NCBI GenBank assembly: GCA_001898935.1
Contig: MKVT01000020.1
Span: forward strand, 304,737-368,736
Reading direction: 5' to 3'
DNA from: Paludibacter sp. 47-17
GTDB taxonomy: Bacteria; Bacteroidota; Bacteroidia; Bacteroidales; Paludibacteraceae
DNA: 64,000 nucleotides
In this document: piece after piece, positions 44,212-53,582 of the stretch
How the letters are laid out: the number at the start of each line of letters is the position of its first letter
Numbering within the stretch: position 1 is the first letter of the stretch
Notes under the pieces: model-generated
Seen by the model: only the letters and a program-made list of their open reading frames with translations
The model's database searches: none
Told to the model about the DNA's origin: nothing
Position numbers and translations under genes: made by a program

Positions 44212-45390
44212 TTACTGGTTGTTCATCGGGTGCACTACCGGGAGTTGTACAATAAAAGTCGTGCCCTGATGCTGAACCGATTCGAAACGGATGGTTCCAT
44301 TGTGGAGCTCGATCGTTTCTTTTACAATGTTCAGGCCCAGTCCGTGTCCTTCGATTCCGCGGACATTGGAAGCACGATAAAAAGGTTGAAATATTTCTTT
44401 TTTTTCGTTTTCGGGAATTCCGATCCCGTTGTCGCGTATGGTCAATACAGCCTGCTCATTTCGAACGGTAAGGTCGACCTGGATTTCGGGATGCGGTTGA
44501 GAATATTTTACGGCGTTGGAAATAAGATTCACCAGGACTTGCCGTAGCATGATCTCGTCGGCATGAATATTAATCCCGGAAGTAGTGCAGGTAAAGCCGA
44601 TAGAAGTGTTCTGCTTGCTGTCGGCGAGGAAATTATCGATTACCGACCGGCAAAAACCGACCATTTCGACCGTGCTTAGCTGCGGACTTAGCTTACCTTC
44701 CTGAATCCGTGAAATTTGCAAAACATTATTTACGAGGGCAGTCAGGTGAGAGATTTGCGAATGGATGTTGGCCAGTTTGGTATCGATCTGCTGTACATTC
44801 ATCCGGCTCCAATACGAACGCAGGTTCTCGGTCGACATTAAAATGGAAGTCAGCGGTGTTCTGAATTCGTGTGAGGCCATCGACACCACCCGCGACATCA
44901 GCTCGTTCAGTTCTTTTTCTTTTTTGATGGATTGTTCGAGCGATTGATGCAGGTGTACCCTGTCGGTTATATCGCGGGCAGCGGCAAAAATCCGTTGGCC
45001 GGTCGGTACGCTGTTCCATTCCAGGTAGCGGTATCCGCCGTTCCGGTTCCGATACCGATTGACGAAACGAGTTACCGGATGATTAGCTTGCAGACTTTGC
45101 ACTTCCATCCGTGTTGGTTCCATATCGTCGGGATGGATAAAATCGTAGATCGATTTATGCAGCAGCTCGCTTATGGGATATCCCAGCACGTTTTCCCACT
45201 CCTTGCTCATTTTCAGAAAATAACCGTCGGTAGTGACAATGCATAGTAATTCGAGCGATATATTAAAAAAGTTTTCGAGCTCATTGTCAGGAGAATGTGG
45301 ATTGTTGCTACCTTCAGGGTAAACAGGAGCATTGCTTCCGGTGGCGTGCACCTCATAATCCTCGTTGGCTGCAGAACTACATTCGAACAT
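44212..45390 (-). CDS. PAS-domain histidine kinase
   Basis: The chosen start (MFECSSAANEDYEV) gives 392 residues; the frame extends to an ATG at 45465. The -7 box TAATTTTG (45430-45423) lies inside that extension, favouring 45390. A PAS domain with PAC (about 45-165: LLCIVTTDGYFLKMSKEWENVLGY) is followed by HisKA (VSMASHEFRTPLTSIL) and HATPase (NLISNAVKYSQPH, DNGIGIPENE, GHGLGLNIVKETI). It is cytosolic, without membrane helices. It is followed immediately by the receiver-kinase hybrid, probably forming a relay. Confidence 0.85.
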   Translation of the reverse strand: MFECSSAANEDYEVHATGSNAPVYPEGSNNPHSPDNELENFFNISLELLCIVTTDGYFLKMSKEWENVLGYPISELLHKSIYDFIHPDDMEPTRMEVQSLQANHPVTRFVNRYRNRNGGYRYLEWNSVPTGQRIFAAARDITDRVHLHQSLEQSIKKEKELNELMSRVVSMASHEFRTPLTSILMSTENLRSYWSRMNVQQIDTKLANIHSQISHLTALVNNVLQISRIQEGKLSPQLSTVEMVGFCRSVIDNFLADSKQNTSIGFTCTTSGINIHADEIMLRQVLVNLISNAVKYSQPHPEIQVDLTVRNEQAVLTIRDNGIGIPENEKKEIFQPFYRASNVRGIEGHGLGLNIVKETIELHNGTIRFESVQHQGTTFIVQLPVVHPMNNQ

Positions 45391-45533
45391 TGGTATATGT
45401 TGTTTTTTTACAATTTGATGTTCAAAATTAAGAAAAGAAATCCTACCAACGTTCCTTTTTATCATTTTTTTGTTATGATTTTGCTAAATCGGAGAAATTA
45501 ATTCAGTACTTTTGTATTTTTAAACGAAAACAA

Positions 45534-46517
45534 ATGTCAAAATTTCCCTATCCGTTACTTCCGGCCAGCGAATTAACCGGGTTGATGAACCGGTGGTCGG
45601 AGCTGGGCAGGGCGTTTTATGTGCTGATCCGGTACGATGCGGCAGGGGGGTATTGTATTCCCGCCGATGCGGTCGACGAAACCTGGTTGCGGTTTGCTTT
45701 TCATACCGAAACCGCGTTGCAGGCGGCTGTTGTGCCCCGCTGGAGCGTAGAGCCGGTATCGATGGATGAATATGCCCGGAAGTTCGGGTATGTTGCGGAT
45801 CATATCCGGAGGGGAAATTCTTTTCTTACCAATTTGACACAGCCGAGCCGGGTGGTTACCGATTTTACCCTGGAGCAGTTGTACGAAACGGCTGTCGCGC
45901 CCTATAAGGTATGGATGCGCGACCGGTTTGTCTGTTTTTCGCCCGAATGTTTTGTGAAGATTACCGACGGCTCTATACACACTTTTCCCATGAAAGGAAC
46001 GGTCGATGCTTCGATTCCCGATGCTGCCGAACGGTTGTTGCAGAGCGAAAAGGAGAAGGCCGAGCATGCTACGATCGTCGATTTGTTGCGCAACGATCTG
46101 AGCATGGTTGCAAGCGGGGTTGAGGTGGTGCGTTACCGGTACATCGACCGCATCCGCACCCATCGGGGAGAGTTGTTGCAGATGAGTTCCGAGATTCGAG
46201 GGAGCTTGTCCTCCGATTACCGGTCGAAGCTGGGTGATATCGTATTTTCGTTGTTGCCGGCCGGTTCCATCAGCGGAGCTCCCAAGCCCCGGACGCTGGC
46301 CATCATTCAGGAAGCCGAAGGATACGACCGTGGTTTTTACACCGGCATTTGCGGGTATTTCGACGGGAAGGATTTCGATTCGGCTGTGATGATTCGTTTT
46401 ATGGAGCAAACCGCCGACGGGTTACAGTTTAAAAGTGGAGGCGGAATAACCTTCAGGAGCGAGATGGAACAGGAATATCAGGAATTAATACAGAAAGTAT
46501 ATGTACCCGTGCATTGA
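45534..46517 (+). CDS. pabB: Aminodeoxychorismate synthase component I
   Basis: PabB converts chorismate to 4-amino-4-deoxychorismate for folate. The 327-residue protein is the chorismate-binding catalytic domain only: FPMKGTVDAS, EKAEHATIVDLLRNDLS, LPAGSISGAPKPRTLAII, GFYTGICGYF and FKSGGGITFRSE. The N-terminal domain is shortened compared with E. coli PabB. TACTTTTG (45507-45514) is a -7 box. It overlaps pabC by 17 nt. The glutaminase pabA is not in the window. Confidence 0.92.
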   Translation: MSKFPYPLLPASELTGLMNRWSELGRAFYVLIRYDAAGGYCIPADAVDETWLRFAFHTETALQAAVVPRWSVEPVSMDEYARKFGYVADHIRRGNSFLTNLTQPSRVVTDFTLEQLYETAVAPYKVWMRDRFVCFSPECFVKITDGSIHTFPMKGTVDASIPDAAERLLQSEKEKAEHATIVDLLRNDLSMVASGVEVVRYRYIDRIRTHRGELLQMSSEIRGSLSSDYRSKLGDIVFSLLPAGSISGAPKPRTLAIIQEAEGYDRGFYTGICGYFDGKDFDSAVMIRFMEQTADGLQFKSGGGITFRSEMEQEYQELIQKVYVPVH

Positions 46518-47136
46518 AGCGATAGAGTGGACGGATGGCCGTGCCCGGCGGTTAGCCTACCATCAGCAGCGGATCGATGCTGCTTTCCGGTGCCGGTATC
46601 CGGAGTTGCGGCCTTTTGACCTGGCTGCGGAGTTGGAAGGTATACAGGAAGCAGGGAGCGACGAACGGATGGAGAGTGGCTGCTTTTTCCCGGGAAAAGG
46701 ACGCTATAAGCTCCGCCTGGAATTCGATTTCAAGCTGCGCAGGCTGGAGTTTCAGGAATACCGGCTACGTAAGGTGGAATCGTTGCAGGCAGTGGCGATC
46801 GATCAGGAACCGATGGAGTACAAATCGTCGGCGCGGGAGTTGATTAATGCAGCTTTTGCACAGCGCGGGGATTGCGACGACGTGGTGTTGATTCGCGACG
46901 GATTGCTGACCGATACTTCTTATTCGAATATCGCGCTTTTCGACGGCCGGAAATGGTTAAGCCCGCGGATTCCGTTGCTGTACGGTACCCGTCGGGCTTA
47001 TTTGATCGACCGGGGACAGATCGAGACTGCCGATCTTCGGTTGGAGGACATCGGGCGCTTTCAGCTGCTCAGGATATTTAATGCCCTGATTGGTTTCGGG
47101 GAGCTGGAGCTGCCGGTGTCTTCGGTCAGGCTTTAG
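46501..47136 (+). CDS. pabC: Aminotransferase class IV, aminodeoxychorismate lyase-like
   Basis: The 211-residue PLP protein is of fold type IV, with the lysine in [14 protein letters not shown] and the family motif [28 protein letters not shown]. Overlap with pabB points to 4-aminobenzoate formation (pyruvate elimination from aminodeoxychorismate). It is shorter than E. coli PabC (269), the N-terminal part being reduced. The 3' end overlaps the convergent leuB by 11 nt. Confidence 0.85.
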   Translation: MYPCIEAIEWTDGRARRLAYHQQRIDAAFRCRYPELRPFDLAAELEGIQEAGSDERMESGCFFPGKGRYKLRLEFDFKLRRLEFQEYRLRKVESLQAVAIDQEPMEYKSSARELINAAFAQRGDCDDVVLIRDGLLTDTSYSNIALFDGRKWLSPRIPLLYGTRRAYLIDRGQIETADLRLEDIGRFQLLRIFNALIGFGELELPVSSVRL

Positions 47137-48205
47137 TGCGGATATAGTTCACGATCCATTCGCCCACCTCCGAGGTGCTGTAGGCTTTACCACCGCTGGC
47201 AATATCTTCGGTTACCACTCCTGCCTCCATGCTGGCTGCCACCGCCTCACGGATCAATGCTCCTTCGTCCATCATTGTAAATGCATATTCGAACATCAGG
47301 GCAGCTGATAAAATAGTGGCAAGTGGGTTGGCTATGTTTTTTCCGGCGGCCTGTGGGTACGACCCGTGAATGGGTTCGAATACCGAGGTGTGAATACCGA
47401 TGGAGGCAGATGGGAGCATGCCGAGCGATCCGGTGATTACCGAGGCTTCGTCGGTGAGAATGTCGCCGAAGAGGTTTTCGGTTACCAGTACATCGAAGCT
47501 TTTCGGCCACTGAATAATCCGCATGGCGGCATTGTCCACGAACATGTATTCGGTTTCGATGTCGGGATACTGAGGTGCAATTTCCTGCGTAACCTGGCGC
47601 CACAGACGGCTGGATGCCAGTACGTTGGCTTTGTCGACCATGGTCACTTTCCTGCGGCGTTGCCCGGCGTATTTGTAGGCGAGATGCATGATTCGTTCCA
47701 CTTCTTCGCGGGTGTACACACAGGTATCGTAGGCGGTGTTTCCATCTTCGGAACGTCCTTGCGGCCGTCCGAAATACATACCGCCGGTGAGTTCGCGTAT
47801 GCACATAAAATCGGCTCCTTCTACCAGGTCGGCACGCAGAGGCGATTTATGAATCAGCGAAGGGAATGTGGTTACCGGACGGATGTTGGCATAGAGTCCC
47901 AATTGTTTGCGCATGCGCAGCAGTCCTTGTTCGGGACGAACTTTGGCCGAGGGATTGTTGTCGTATTTAGGATCGCCGATGGCACCAAACAGCACGGCGT
48001 CGGAGCGCATGCATAATTCGTGGGTAGCGGCGGGATAGGGGTCGCCTACCGCATCGATGGCACAGGCTCCGGTAATTCCTTCTTCGTAATGAAGCGTATG
48101 ACCAAATTTATCACAAATTGCCTTGGTTACCTCCAGGGCTTGTTTCACAATCTCAGGACCAATTCCGTCCCCCGCCAGCACGGCGATGTTTAACTTCTTA
48201 CTCAT
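47126..48205 (-). CDS. leuB: 3-isopropylmalate dehydrogenase
   Basis: LeuB oxidatively decarboxylates 3-isopropylmalate with NAD+. The 359-residue protein shows [12 protein letters not shown], the substrate arginine loop [35 protein letters not shown], the metal-binding [25 protein letters not shown] and [17 protein letters not shown]. It is the last gene of the leu operon, 23 nt after cimA. Beside CimA it may also serve the citramalate route to 2-oxobutyrate. Confidence 0.96.
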   Translation of the reverse strand: MSKKLNIAVLAGDGIGPEIVKQALEVTKAICDKFGHTLHYEEGITGACAIDAVGDPYPAATHELCMRSDAVLFGAIGDPKYDNNPSAKVRPEQGLLRMRKQLGLYANIRPVTTFPSLIHKSPLRADLVEGADFMCIRELTGGMYFGRPQGRSEDGNTAYDTCVYTREEVERIMHLAYKYAGQRRRKVTMVDKANVLASSRLWRQVTQEIAPQYPDIETEYMFVDNAAMRIIQWPKSFDVLVTENLFGDILTDEASVITGSLGMLPSASIGIHTSVFEPIHGSYPQAAGKNIANPLATILSAALMFEYAFTMMDEGALIREAVAASMEAGVVTEDIASGGKAYSTSEVGEWIVNYIRTKA

Positions 48206-48228
48206 TTATTCTTAAGCGTTTTTTTACT

Positions 48229-49764
48229 TTAACATTGTTGTTTGCCGGGAATTTCGCCACTTTCGATGATATTCAGCATTTTTTCGGTGGCTTTGATGGC
48301 AGCTACGGTCTGGTCGCCATCGAGACCGCGGGTTCGGAAGGTTTTTCCGTCAAATTGCCAGGTGATGATGGTTTGTACGATGGCGTCGGTTTTTCCTCCG
48401 GGAGGAATGACCACCTCGTAACCGATCAGTTCGGGAGTGGGCTTGTTCAATTTCTTGTATATTTTGTACATCGCCTTCGAAATAGCATTGTACTGCCCGT
48501 CGCCCGATGCCGATTGCTCGAATTCTTCGCCACGGATTTCCAGTTTCACGCTGGCCATCGGCCGGAGACCGTTGGTAACCGACAGACTGTAGTTCACCAC
48601 TTTGATCAGATGCTGATCGGCGGCGCTTTTCACCACATCGGCCACGATATAGGGTAGTTCGTCGATCGTCACCATCTCCTGTTTATCGCCCAGTTCGATG
48701 ACCCGTTTGGTAACCAGGGCCATCATATCCGGATCGAGTTCGATCCCCAACTGCTGCAGGTTTTTCAGGATATTGGCCTTGCCCGATGTTTTACCCAGTG
48801 CATACACCCGTTCGCGTCCAAAGCGTTCGGGCAACAGGTCGTTGTAGTAGAGGTTGTGTTTATTGTCGCCATCGGCATGAATTCCTGCTACCTGTGTGAA
48901 TACGTTTTCGCCGATCACCGGTTTATTGGCCGGAATCCGGATACCCGAATACGTTTCTACCAGCCGGCTTACCGAATTTATTCTACTTTCGTGAATGCGG
49001 GTCGATTTCTTGTTGTGGTCGCGTATGGTGGCCACCACACTCGACAGAGGAGCATTGCCGGCCCGTTCGCCCAATCCGTTGACGGTTACATGAACTCCAT
49101 GTATACCGGCCTTGACAGCCTCGTATACATTCGCAACCGCAAAGTCGTAATCGTTGTGGGCGTGAAAATCAAAGTGGATCCCCGGGTACCGTTCGATCAT
49201 CTGCCGGCAGAACTGCAGTGTTTCGCTCGGGTTCAGGATGCCCAGCGTGTCGGGCAACATGATCCGTTTTACCTTTTCCTTCTGCAACCGATCCACCATG
49301 AAGAATACATAGTCGGGCGAATTACGCATTCCGTTCGACCAATCTTCGAGGTAGATATTGACATCGACGCCCATTTCGTTGGCAAAGCCGATTTCGCGGC
49401 ACACGTCGGCCAGGTGTTCTTCCGGTTGTTTGCGTAGCTGATGGAGGCAATGATTCTCGGAACCTTTGCACAACAGGTTGATGACCCTGCAGCCGGCATC
49501 TTTAATCCATTGGAGCGATGTGCGGTTGTCGACGAATCCGAGTACTTCCACTTTGTCGATGTGCCCGTTTTCGTGCGCCCATCGCGCCACTTTCTTTACC
49601 GCTTCGTATTCGCCTGCCGAAACCCGGGCCGATGCAATCTCGATCCTGTCCACGCACAGTTCTTCGAGCAATAGCCTTGCTATACTCATTTTTTCGGCGG
49701 TTGCAAACGAAACTCCCGAAGTTTGTTCGCCATCGCGCAGGGTGGTGTCCATTATCTCTATCAT
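48229..49764 (-). CDS. cimA: Alpha-isopropylmalate/citramalate synthase family, probable citramalate synthase
   Basis: The 511-residue DRE-TIM metallolyase has [32 protein letters not shown] (metal His pair), NGLGERAGNAPLSSVV and a C-terminal LeuA-like allosteric domain (about 390-500). It is the second such enzyme in this operon besides a standard LeuA. That duplication, plus Ile codons in the leader peptide, fits (R)-citramalate synthase (acetyl-CoA + pyruvate), giving an isoleucine route that shares LeuBCD. Homocitrate or a second isopropylmalate synthase activity cannot be excluded. Confidence 0.82.
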   Translation of the reverse strand: MIEIMDTTLRDGEQTSGVSFATAEKMSIARLLLEELCVDRIEIASARVSAGEYEAVKKVARWAHENGHIDKVEVLGFVDNRTSLQWIKDAGCRVINLLCKGSENHCLHQLRKQPEEHLADVCREIGFANEMGVDVNIYLEDWSNGMRNSPDYVFFMVDRLQKEKVKRIMLPDTLGILNPSETLQFCRQMIERYPGIHFDFHAHNDYDFAVANVYEAVKAGIHGVHVTVNGLGERAGNAPLSSVVATIRDHNKKSTRIHESRINSVSRLVETYSGIRIPANKPVIGENVFTQVAGIHADGDNKHNLYYNDLLPERFGRERVYALGKTSGKANILKNLQQLGIELDPDMMALVTKRVIELGDKQEMVTIDELPYIVADVVKSAADQHLIKVVNYSLSVTNGLRPMASVKLEIRGEEFEQSASGDGQYNAISKAMYKIYKKLNKPTPELIGYEVVIPPGGKTDAIVQTIITWQFDGKTFRTRGLDGDQTVAAIKATEKMLNIIESGEIPGKQQC

Positions 49765-49777
49765 GACCAGCTTTGTT

Positions 49778-50368
49778 TTAAAGGGTGCGATTGGCTTCGT
49801 ACTGGAGTACCAAGTCTTTTTTGCTCAATAAATAATCGATATCGTCCATGCCTTTGAGCAGGCATTCTTTTTTATACGGGTTGATATCGAAGTTTTCGGT
49901 TGTTCCGTTCGAATTGTTGGTGATTGTCTGTGCTTCAAGGTCGACTGTCAATGTTACCGACGGGTCGGCATTCACTGCATTGAAAATTTCGGCCAGAAAC
50001 TCCGGACTTACCACCACGGGCAGCACGCCATTGTTGAGGGAGTTGTTGCGAAAGATGTCGGCAAAGAAGCTCGATACCACTACTTTGAATCCGTAACCGT
50101 CGATGGCCCATGCGGCATGCTCGCGGCTCGATCCCGAGCCGAAGTTTTTGCCGGCAACCAGGATGCTTCCCGAAAACGCCGGGTTGTTGAGTACGAAATC
50201 TTTTTTGGGACTCCCGTCTTTTTCGTAACGCCAGTCGGCAAAAAGGTTGTCGCCAAATCCTTCTTTATTGGTTGCTTTCAAAAAGCGGGCGGGTATAATC
50301 TGGTCGGTATCCACGTTTTCGATGGGAAGCGGCACTACCGTTGAAGTCAGTTTTTCGAATTTATTCAT
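49778..50368 (-). CDS. leuD: 3-isopropylmalate dehydratase small subunit
   Basis: The 196-residue protein has the swivel-domain signature: [38 protein letters not shown] and [17 protein letters not shown]. It joins LeuC to isomerise 2- to 3-isopropylmalate. It sits 50 nt after leuC and 13 nt before cimA. Confidence 0.96.
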   Translation of the reverse strand: MNKFEKLTSTVVPLPIENVDTDQIIPARFLKATNKEGFGDNLFADWRYEKDGSPKKDFVLNNPAFSGSILVAGKNFGSGSSREHAAWAIDGYGFKVVVSSFFADIFRNNSLNNGVLPVVVSPEFLAEIFNAVNADPSVTLTVDLEAQTITNNSNGTTENFDINPYKKECLLKGMDDIDYLLSKKDLVLQYEANRTL

Positions 50369-50418
50369 ATGCTTGTTAGTTGACTGATACTGAACACCTG
50401 ATCATTGACAGGTGTCGA

Positions 50419-51822
50419 TTAATTTGTTTGTTCTCTCGGGTCGGTGATACGTCCGGTAATGGCTGCTGCTGCTGCCACCAAAGGTCCGGCGAGGATGGTG
50501 CGGGCGCCTGGTCCCTGACGGCCTTCGAAGTTTCGGTTCGAGGTGGAAACCGCGTATTTCCCGGCAGGAACCTTATCGTCGTTCATGGCCAGACAGGCTG
50601 AACATCCGGGTTGACGCAGCTTGAACCCTGCTTCGGTGAGGATGTCGAGCAATCCTTCTTCGCGGATTTGCTTTTCCACCCCCCAGCTGCCGGGTACCAG
50701 CCAGGCAGTTACGGTATCGGCTTTCTTTTTACCTTTAATATAATTGGCAAAAACGCGGAAGTCTTCGATACGTCCGTTGGTACAGCTTCCCAGGAACACA
50801 TAATCGATCGGTTTGCCGAGCAATTGCTCTCCGGCCTGGAAGCCCATGTAGTCGAGCGATTTTTTGAACGAAATACGGCCAGCTTCGTCGACCGATTCCA
50901 GGGTAGGGATCGATTCGCGAACTCCCATCCCCATGCCGGGATTGGTTCCGTAGGTAATCATTGGTTGGATATCGGCTGCATCGAATACCAGTTCCTTGTC
51001 GAATACCGCTCCTTCGTCCGATTGAAGTGTTTGCCAATAGGCCAGTTTACGGTCCCACTCTTCGCCTTTGGGAGCAAATTCACGTCCTTTGACATAGGAA
51101 AAGGTAGTTTCGTCGGGAGCAATCATACCTCCGCGGGCGCCCATTTCGATAGACAGATTACATACGGTCATACGTTCTTCCATGGTCATGTTGCGGATTG
51201 CTTCACCGGCATATTCCACGAAATAACCGGTTGCTCCGCCGGTTGTAAGTTTGGCAATCGTGTACAATGCAAGGTCCTTTGCCATAACCCCTTCTCCCAG
51301 CTTGCCGTTATAGGTGATGCGCATGGTTTTCGGACGCGATTGTAAAATACATTGAGTCGCCAATACCATTTCAACTTCGGATGTTCCAATACCAAAAGCG
51401 ATGGTTCCGAATGCACCATGTGTTGAAGTGTGGCTGTCGCCGCAGACGATGGTCATCCCCGGCTGTGTAAATCCGTTTTCGGGGCCGATAATATGTACCA
51501 CGCCGTTCTTTTCGTGTCCCAGCGGATAGAAAATCGGCATGTTGAACTCGGCTGCATTTTTAGCAAACTGATCGAGCTGGTTGCGCGAAACCGGATCTTT
51601 GACCGGCTGGTCCTGGTCGATGGTAGGGGTGTTGTGGTCGGCAGTCATGGTGGTGAGCTCCGGACGGAACACCTTCAATCCGCGGGCACGAAGTCCGTTA
51701 AAAGCCTGCGGACTGGTTACTTCGTGGCAGAAGTGCCGGTCGATGTACAATTGGGTGGGGCCGTTTTCCACGGAGGAAACCACATGGGCGTCCCAGATCT
51801 TGTCAAAAAGCGTTTTACTCAT
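50419..51822 (-). CDS. leuC: 3-isopropylmalate dehydratase large subunit
   Basis: The 467-residue aconitase-family protein has the 4Fe-4S cysteines in [15 protein letters not shown] and GCSACLAMN, and the motifs [26 protein letters not shown] and [16 protein letters not shown]. It is complete, with normal length. It lies 35 nt after leuA in the leu operon. Confidence 0.97.
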   Translation of the reverse strand: MSKTLFDKIWDAHVVSSVENGPTQLYIDRHFCHEVTSPQAFNGLRARGLKVFRPELTTMTADHNTPTIDQDQPVKDPVSRNQLDQFAKNAAEFNMPIFYPLGHEKNGVVHIIGPENGFTQPGMTIVCGDSHTSTHGAFGTIAFGIGTSEVEMVLATQCILQSRPKTMRITYNGKLGEGVMAKDLALYTIAKLTTGGATGYFVEYAGEAIRNMTMEERMTVCNLSIEMGARGGMIAPDETTFSYVKGREFAPKGEEWDRKLAYWQTLQSDEGAVFDKELVFDAADIQPMITYGTNPGMGMGVRESIPTLESVDEAGRISFKKSLDYMGFQAGEQLLGKPIDYVFLGSCTNGRIEDFRVFANYIKGKKKADTVTAWLVPGSWGVEKQIREEGLLDILTEAGFKLRQPGCSACLAMNDDKVPAGKYAVSTSNRNFEGRQGPGARTILAGPLVAAAAAITGRITDPREQTN

Positions 51823-51857
51823 ATCTATCTTTTATTTTATCTTCTTTACTGTAACAA

Positions 51858-53351
51858 TTATTTTACGAATTGGTTGATCGCGTTGATATAGGCTTCGACC
51901 GATGCCGCAATAATGTCGGTGTTGGCTCCAAATCCATAATATACAACGCCTTCGTGTTCAACCTGCATGTGTACCTTGCCCATATCGTCGCTGCCGCGGC
52001 TGATGGCCTGAATTGTAAATTCCTGCAAAGTCATTTTGCGGGTGATGATTTTTTTCAGGGCATTGATCGCTGCATCCACGGGGCCGTTGCCTGTGGCAGC
52101 CGCTTCAAAGAGTTCACCGGCGATTTTAATACCCAGGCTGGCTACCGGCCGCAGACCTACACCGGAACTTACCTGCAGGTATTCGAGGCGGATGCGGTCT
52201 TTCGACGAACGCTCCTTGCCCACCAACATCAGCACATCATCGTCGTTGATATCTTTCTTGCGGTCGGCAAGTTTCAGGAACTCCTGATAAATGGTGTCCA
52301 GTTTATCACCGTCCACATCCACTCCCAGTACGCTCAACCGGTGCTTCAGCGCAGCACGTCCGCTACGGGCTGTCAGTACAATCGAATTTTTGTCGATTCC
52401 CACATCGGTTGGATCCATAATTTCGTAGCTTTCGCGGTTTTTCAATACCCCGTCCTGGTGGATGCCCGACGAATGGGCGAAAGCATTGCGACCTACAATG
52501 GCTTTGTTGGGCTGCACCGGCATATTCATGAGGTTGGAAACCAACCGGCTGGTACTGTATATTTTATGCGTGTTGATTTGCGTGTCGATTTGCAGGTCCT
52601 TATGACATTTCAGAATCATGGCCACTTCTTCCAGCGATGTGTTGCCGGCCCGTTCGCCGATACCGTTAATGGTAACTTCTACCTGTCGGGCTCCGTTGAG
52701 CACACCGGCCATCGTGTTGGCCGTAGCCATTCCAAGGTCGTTGTGGCAATGGGTGGAAAGGATGGCGTTGTGCACACCCCGTACATTTTCCATCAAAAAC
52801 CTGATCTTCTCGCCGTAGACATGCGGCAGGCAATAGCCCGTCGTGTCGGGGATATTCACCACCGTAGCGCCGGCTTTAATCACCGCTTCAACCACCCGTG
52901 CCAGGTATACGTTATCGGTACGGCCGGCATCCTCGCAGTAGAACTCCACGTCTTCGACAAACGATTTGGCATATTTGACAGCTGCTACCGCACGTTCCAG
53001 AATTTCTTCCTGATTGGAATTGAACTTGTATTTGATGTGATAATCGGAAGTGCCGATACCGGTATGAATGCGTTTACGTTTTGCGTACTGCAGCGCTTCG
53101 GCAGCCACTTCGATATCTTTCTGAACTCCGCGGGTCAGCGCACAAACAGTAGGCCAGGTAACGGCCTTCGATATTTCTACCACCGAATTGAAATCGCCCG
53201 GGCTGGAAATCGGGAAACCAGCTTCTATCACGTCAACACCCAGCTGCTCCAATGCCTTTGCAACCTGAATCTTCTCCACCGTGTTGAGCTGACAACCCGG
53301 AACCTGTTCTCCATCGCGTAATGTTGTGTCGAAAATAAAAAGTCTGTCCAT
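51858..53351 (-). CDS. leuA: 2-isopropylmalate synthase
   Basis: LeuA condenses acetyl-CoA with 2-oxoisovalerate. The 497-residue protein shows [74 protein letters not shown] and a C-terminal regulatory domain (about 390-497) that in the family binds leucine. First structural gene of the leu operon; the ATG at 53351 lies 20 nt after the T tract of the attenuator. Confidence 0.96.
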   Translation of the reverse strand: MDRLFIFDTTLRDGEQVPGCQLNTVEKIQVAKALEQLGVDVIEAGFPISSPGDFNSVVEISKAVTWPTVCALTRGVQKDIEVAAEALQYAKRKRIHTGIGTSDYHIKYKFNSNQEEILERAVAAVKYAKSFVEDVEFYCEDAGRTDNVYLARVVEAVIKAGATVVNIPDTTGYCLPHVYGEKIRFLMENVRGVHNAILSTHCHNDLGMATANTMAGVLNGARQVEVTINGIGERAGNTSLEEVAMILKCHKDLQIDTQINTHKIYSTSRLVSNLMNMPVQPNKAIVGRNAFAHSSGIHQDGVLKNRESYEIMDPTDVGIDKNSIVLTARSGRAALKHRLSVLGVDVDGDKLDTIYQEFLKLADRKKDINDDDVLMLVGKERSSKDRIRLEYLQVSSGVGLRPVASLGIKIAGELFEAAATGNGPVDAAINALKKIITRKMTLQEFTIQAISRGSDDMGKVHMQVEHEGVVYYGFGANTDIIAASVEAYINAINQFVK

Positions 53352-53371
53352 AATCGTCGTTTTTTAATATG

Positions 53372-53409
53372 AAAAAAAAACCTTCCCCACATCGAGTGAG
53401 AAAGGTTTT
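53372..53409 (-). terminator. Attenuator terminator of the leu operon
   Basis: On the minus strand AACCTTTCTCAC (53407-53396) pairs with GTGGGGAAGGTT (53390-53379) across a 5-nt loop, with two G-U wobbles, and is followed by at least seven Ts (53378-53372). The 5' arm contains CTCACTC (53400-53394 with loop bases), which can instead pair with GAGTGAG (53449-53443) just after the leader peptide stop, forming an antiterminator. Confidence 0.9.
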
Positions 53410-53449
53410 GAATATCTCGTTTAAACTTATATGCATACCGAACTCACTC

Positions 53450-53512
53450 TTACTTTCTGTGTAAAAGAATAAGAATACCGAGGAGTAGAATATGAATAAA
53501 AGTTGTTTGCAT
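53450..53512 (-). CDS. leuL: leu operon leader peptide
   Basis: The 20-codon reading frame encodes MQTTFIHILLLGILILLHRK then TAA. It has six leucines, including a run of three (CTA CTC CTC) and a CTT TTA pair, and four isoleucines. It lies just downstream of the leu promoter and ends directly before the antiterminator segment. CTTTTAC near its end (53467-53461) can pair with GTAAGAG overlapping the stop (53453-53447), the pause hairpin 1:2. A ribosome stalled at the Leu codons would mask segment 1 and free segment 2 for antitermination. Too short for standard gene callers. Confidence 0.85.
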   Translation of the reverse strand: MQTTFIHILLLGILILLHRK

Positions 53513-53534
53513 TACATTTTATAATTAATCGCCG

Positions 53535-53564
53535 CAAAGATACATCAATTTTCTAAAAATACAA
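53535..53564 (-). promoter_or_regulatory. -33/-7 promoter of the leu operon
   Basis: TTG (53564-53562), a 19-bp spacer and TATCTTTG (53542-53535) on the minus strand. The leader RNA would run about 175 nt to leuA. Confidence 0.85.
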
Positions 53565-53582
53565 GTGAAAAGTTTAAAATTA

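Noticed and set aside
51870..53321. 483-codon plus-strand frame opposite leuA
   Set aside because: Antisense shadow of leuA with no family features.
53233..53436. Minus-strand open frame of 67 codons across the leu leader and leuA start
   Set aside because: It overlaps the attenuator terminator and the start of leuA in another frame; its content is explained by the hairpin and T tract.
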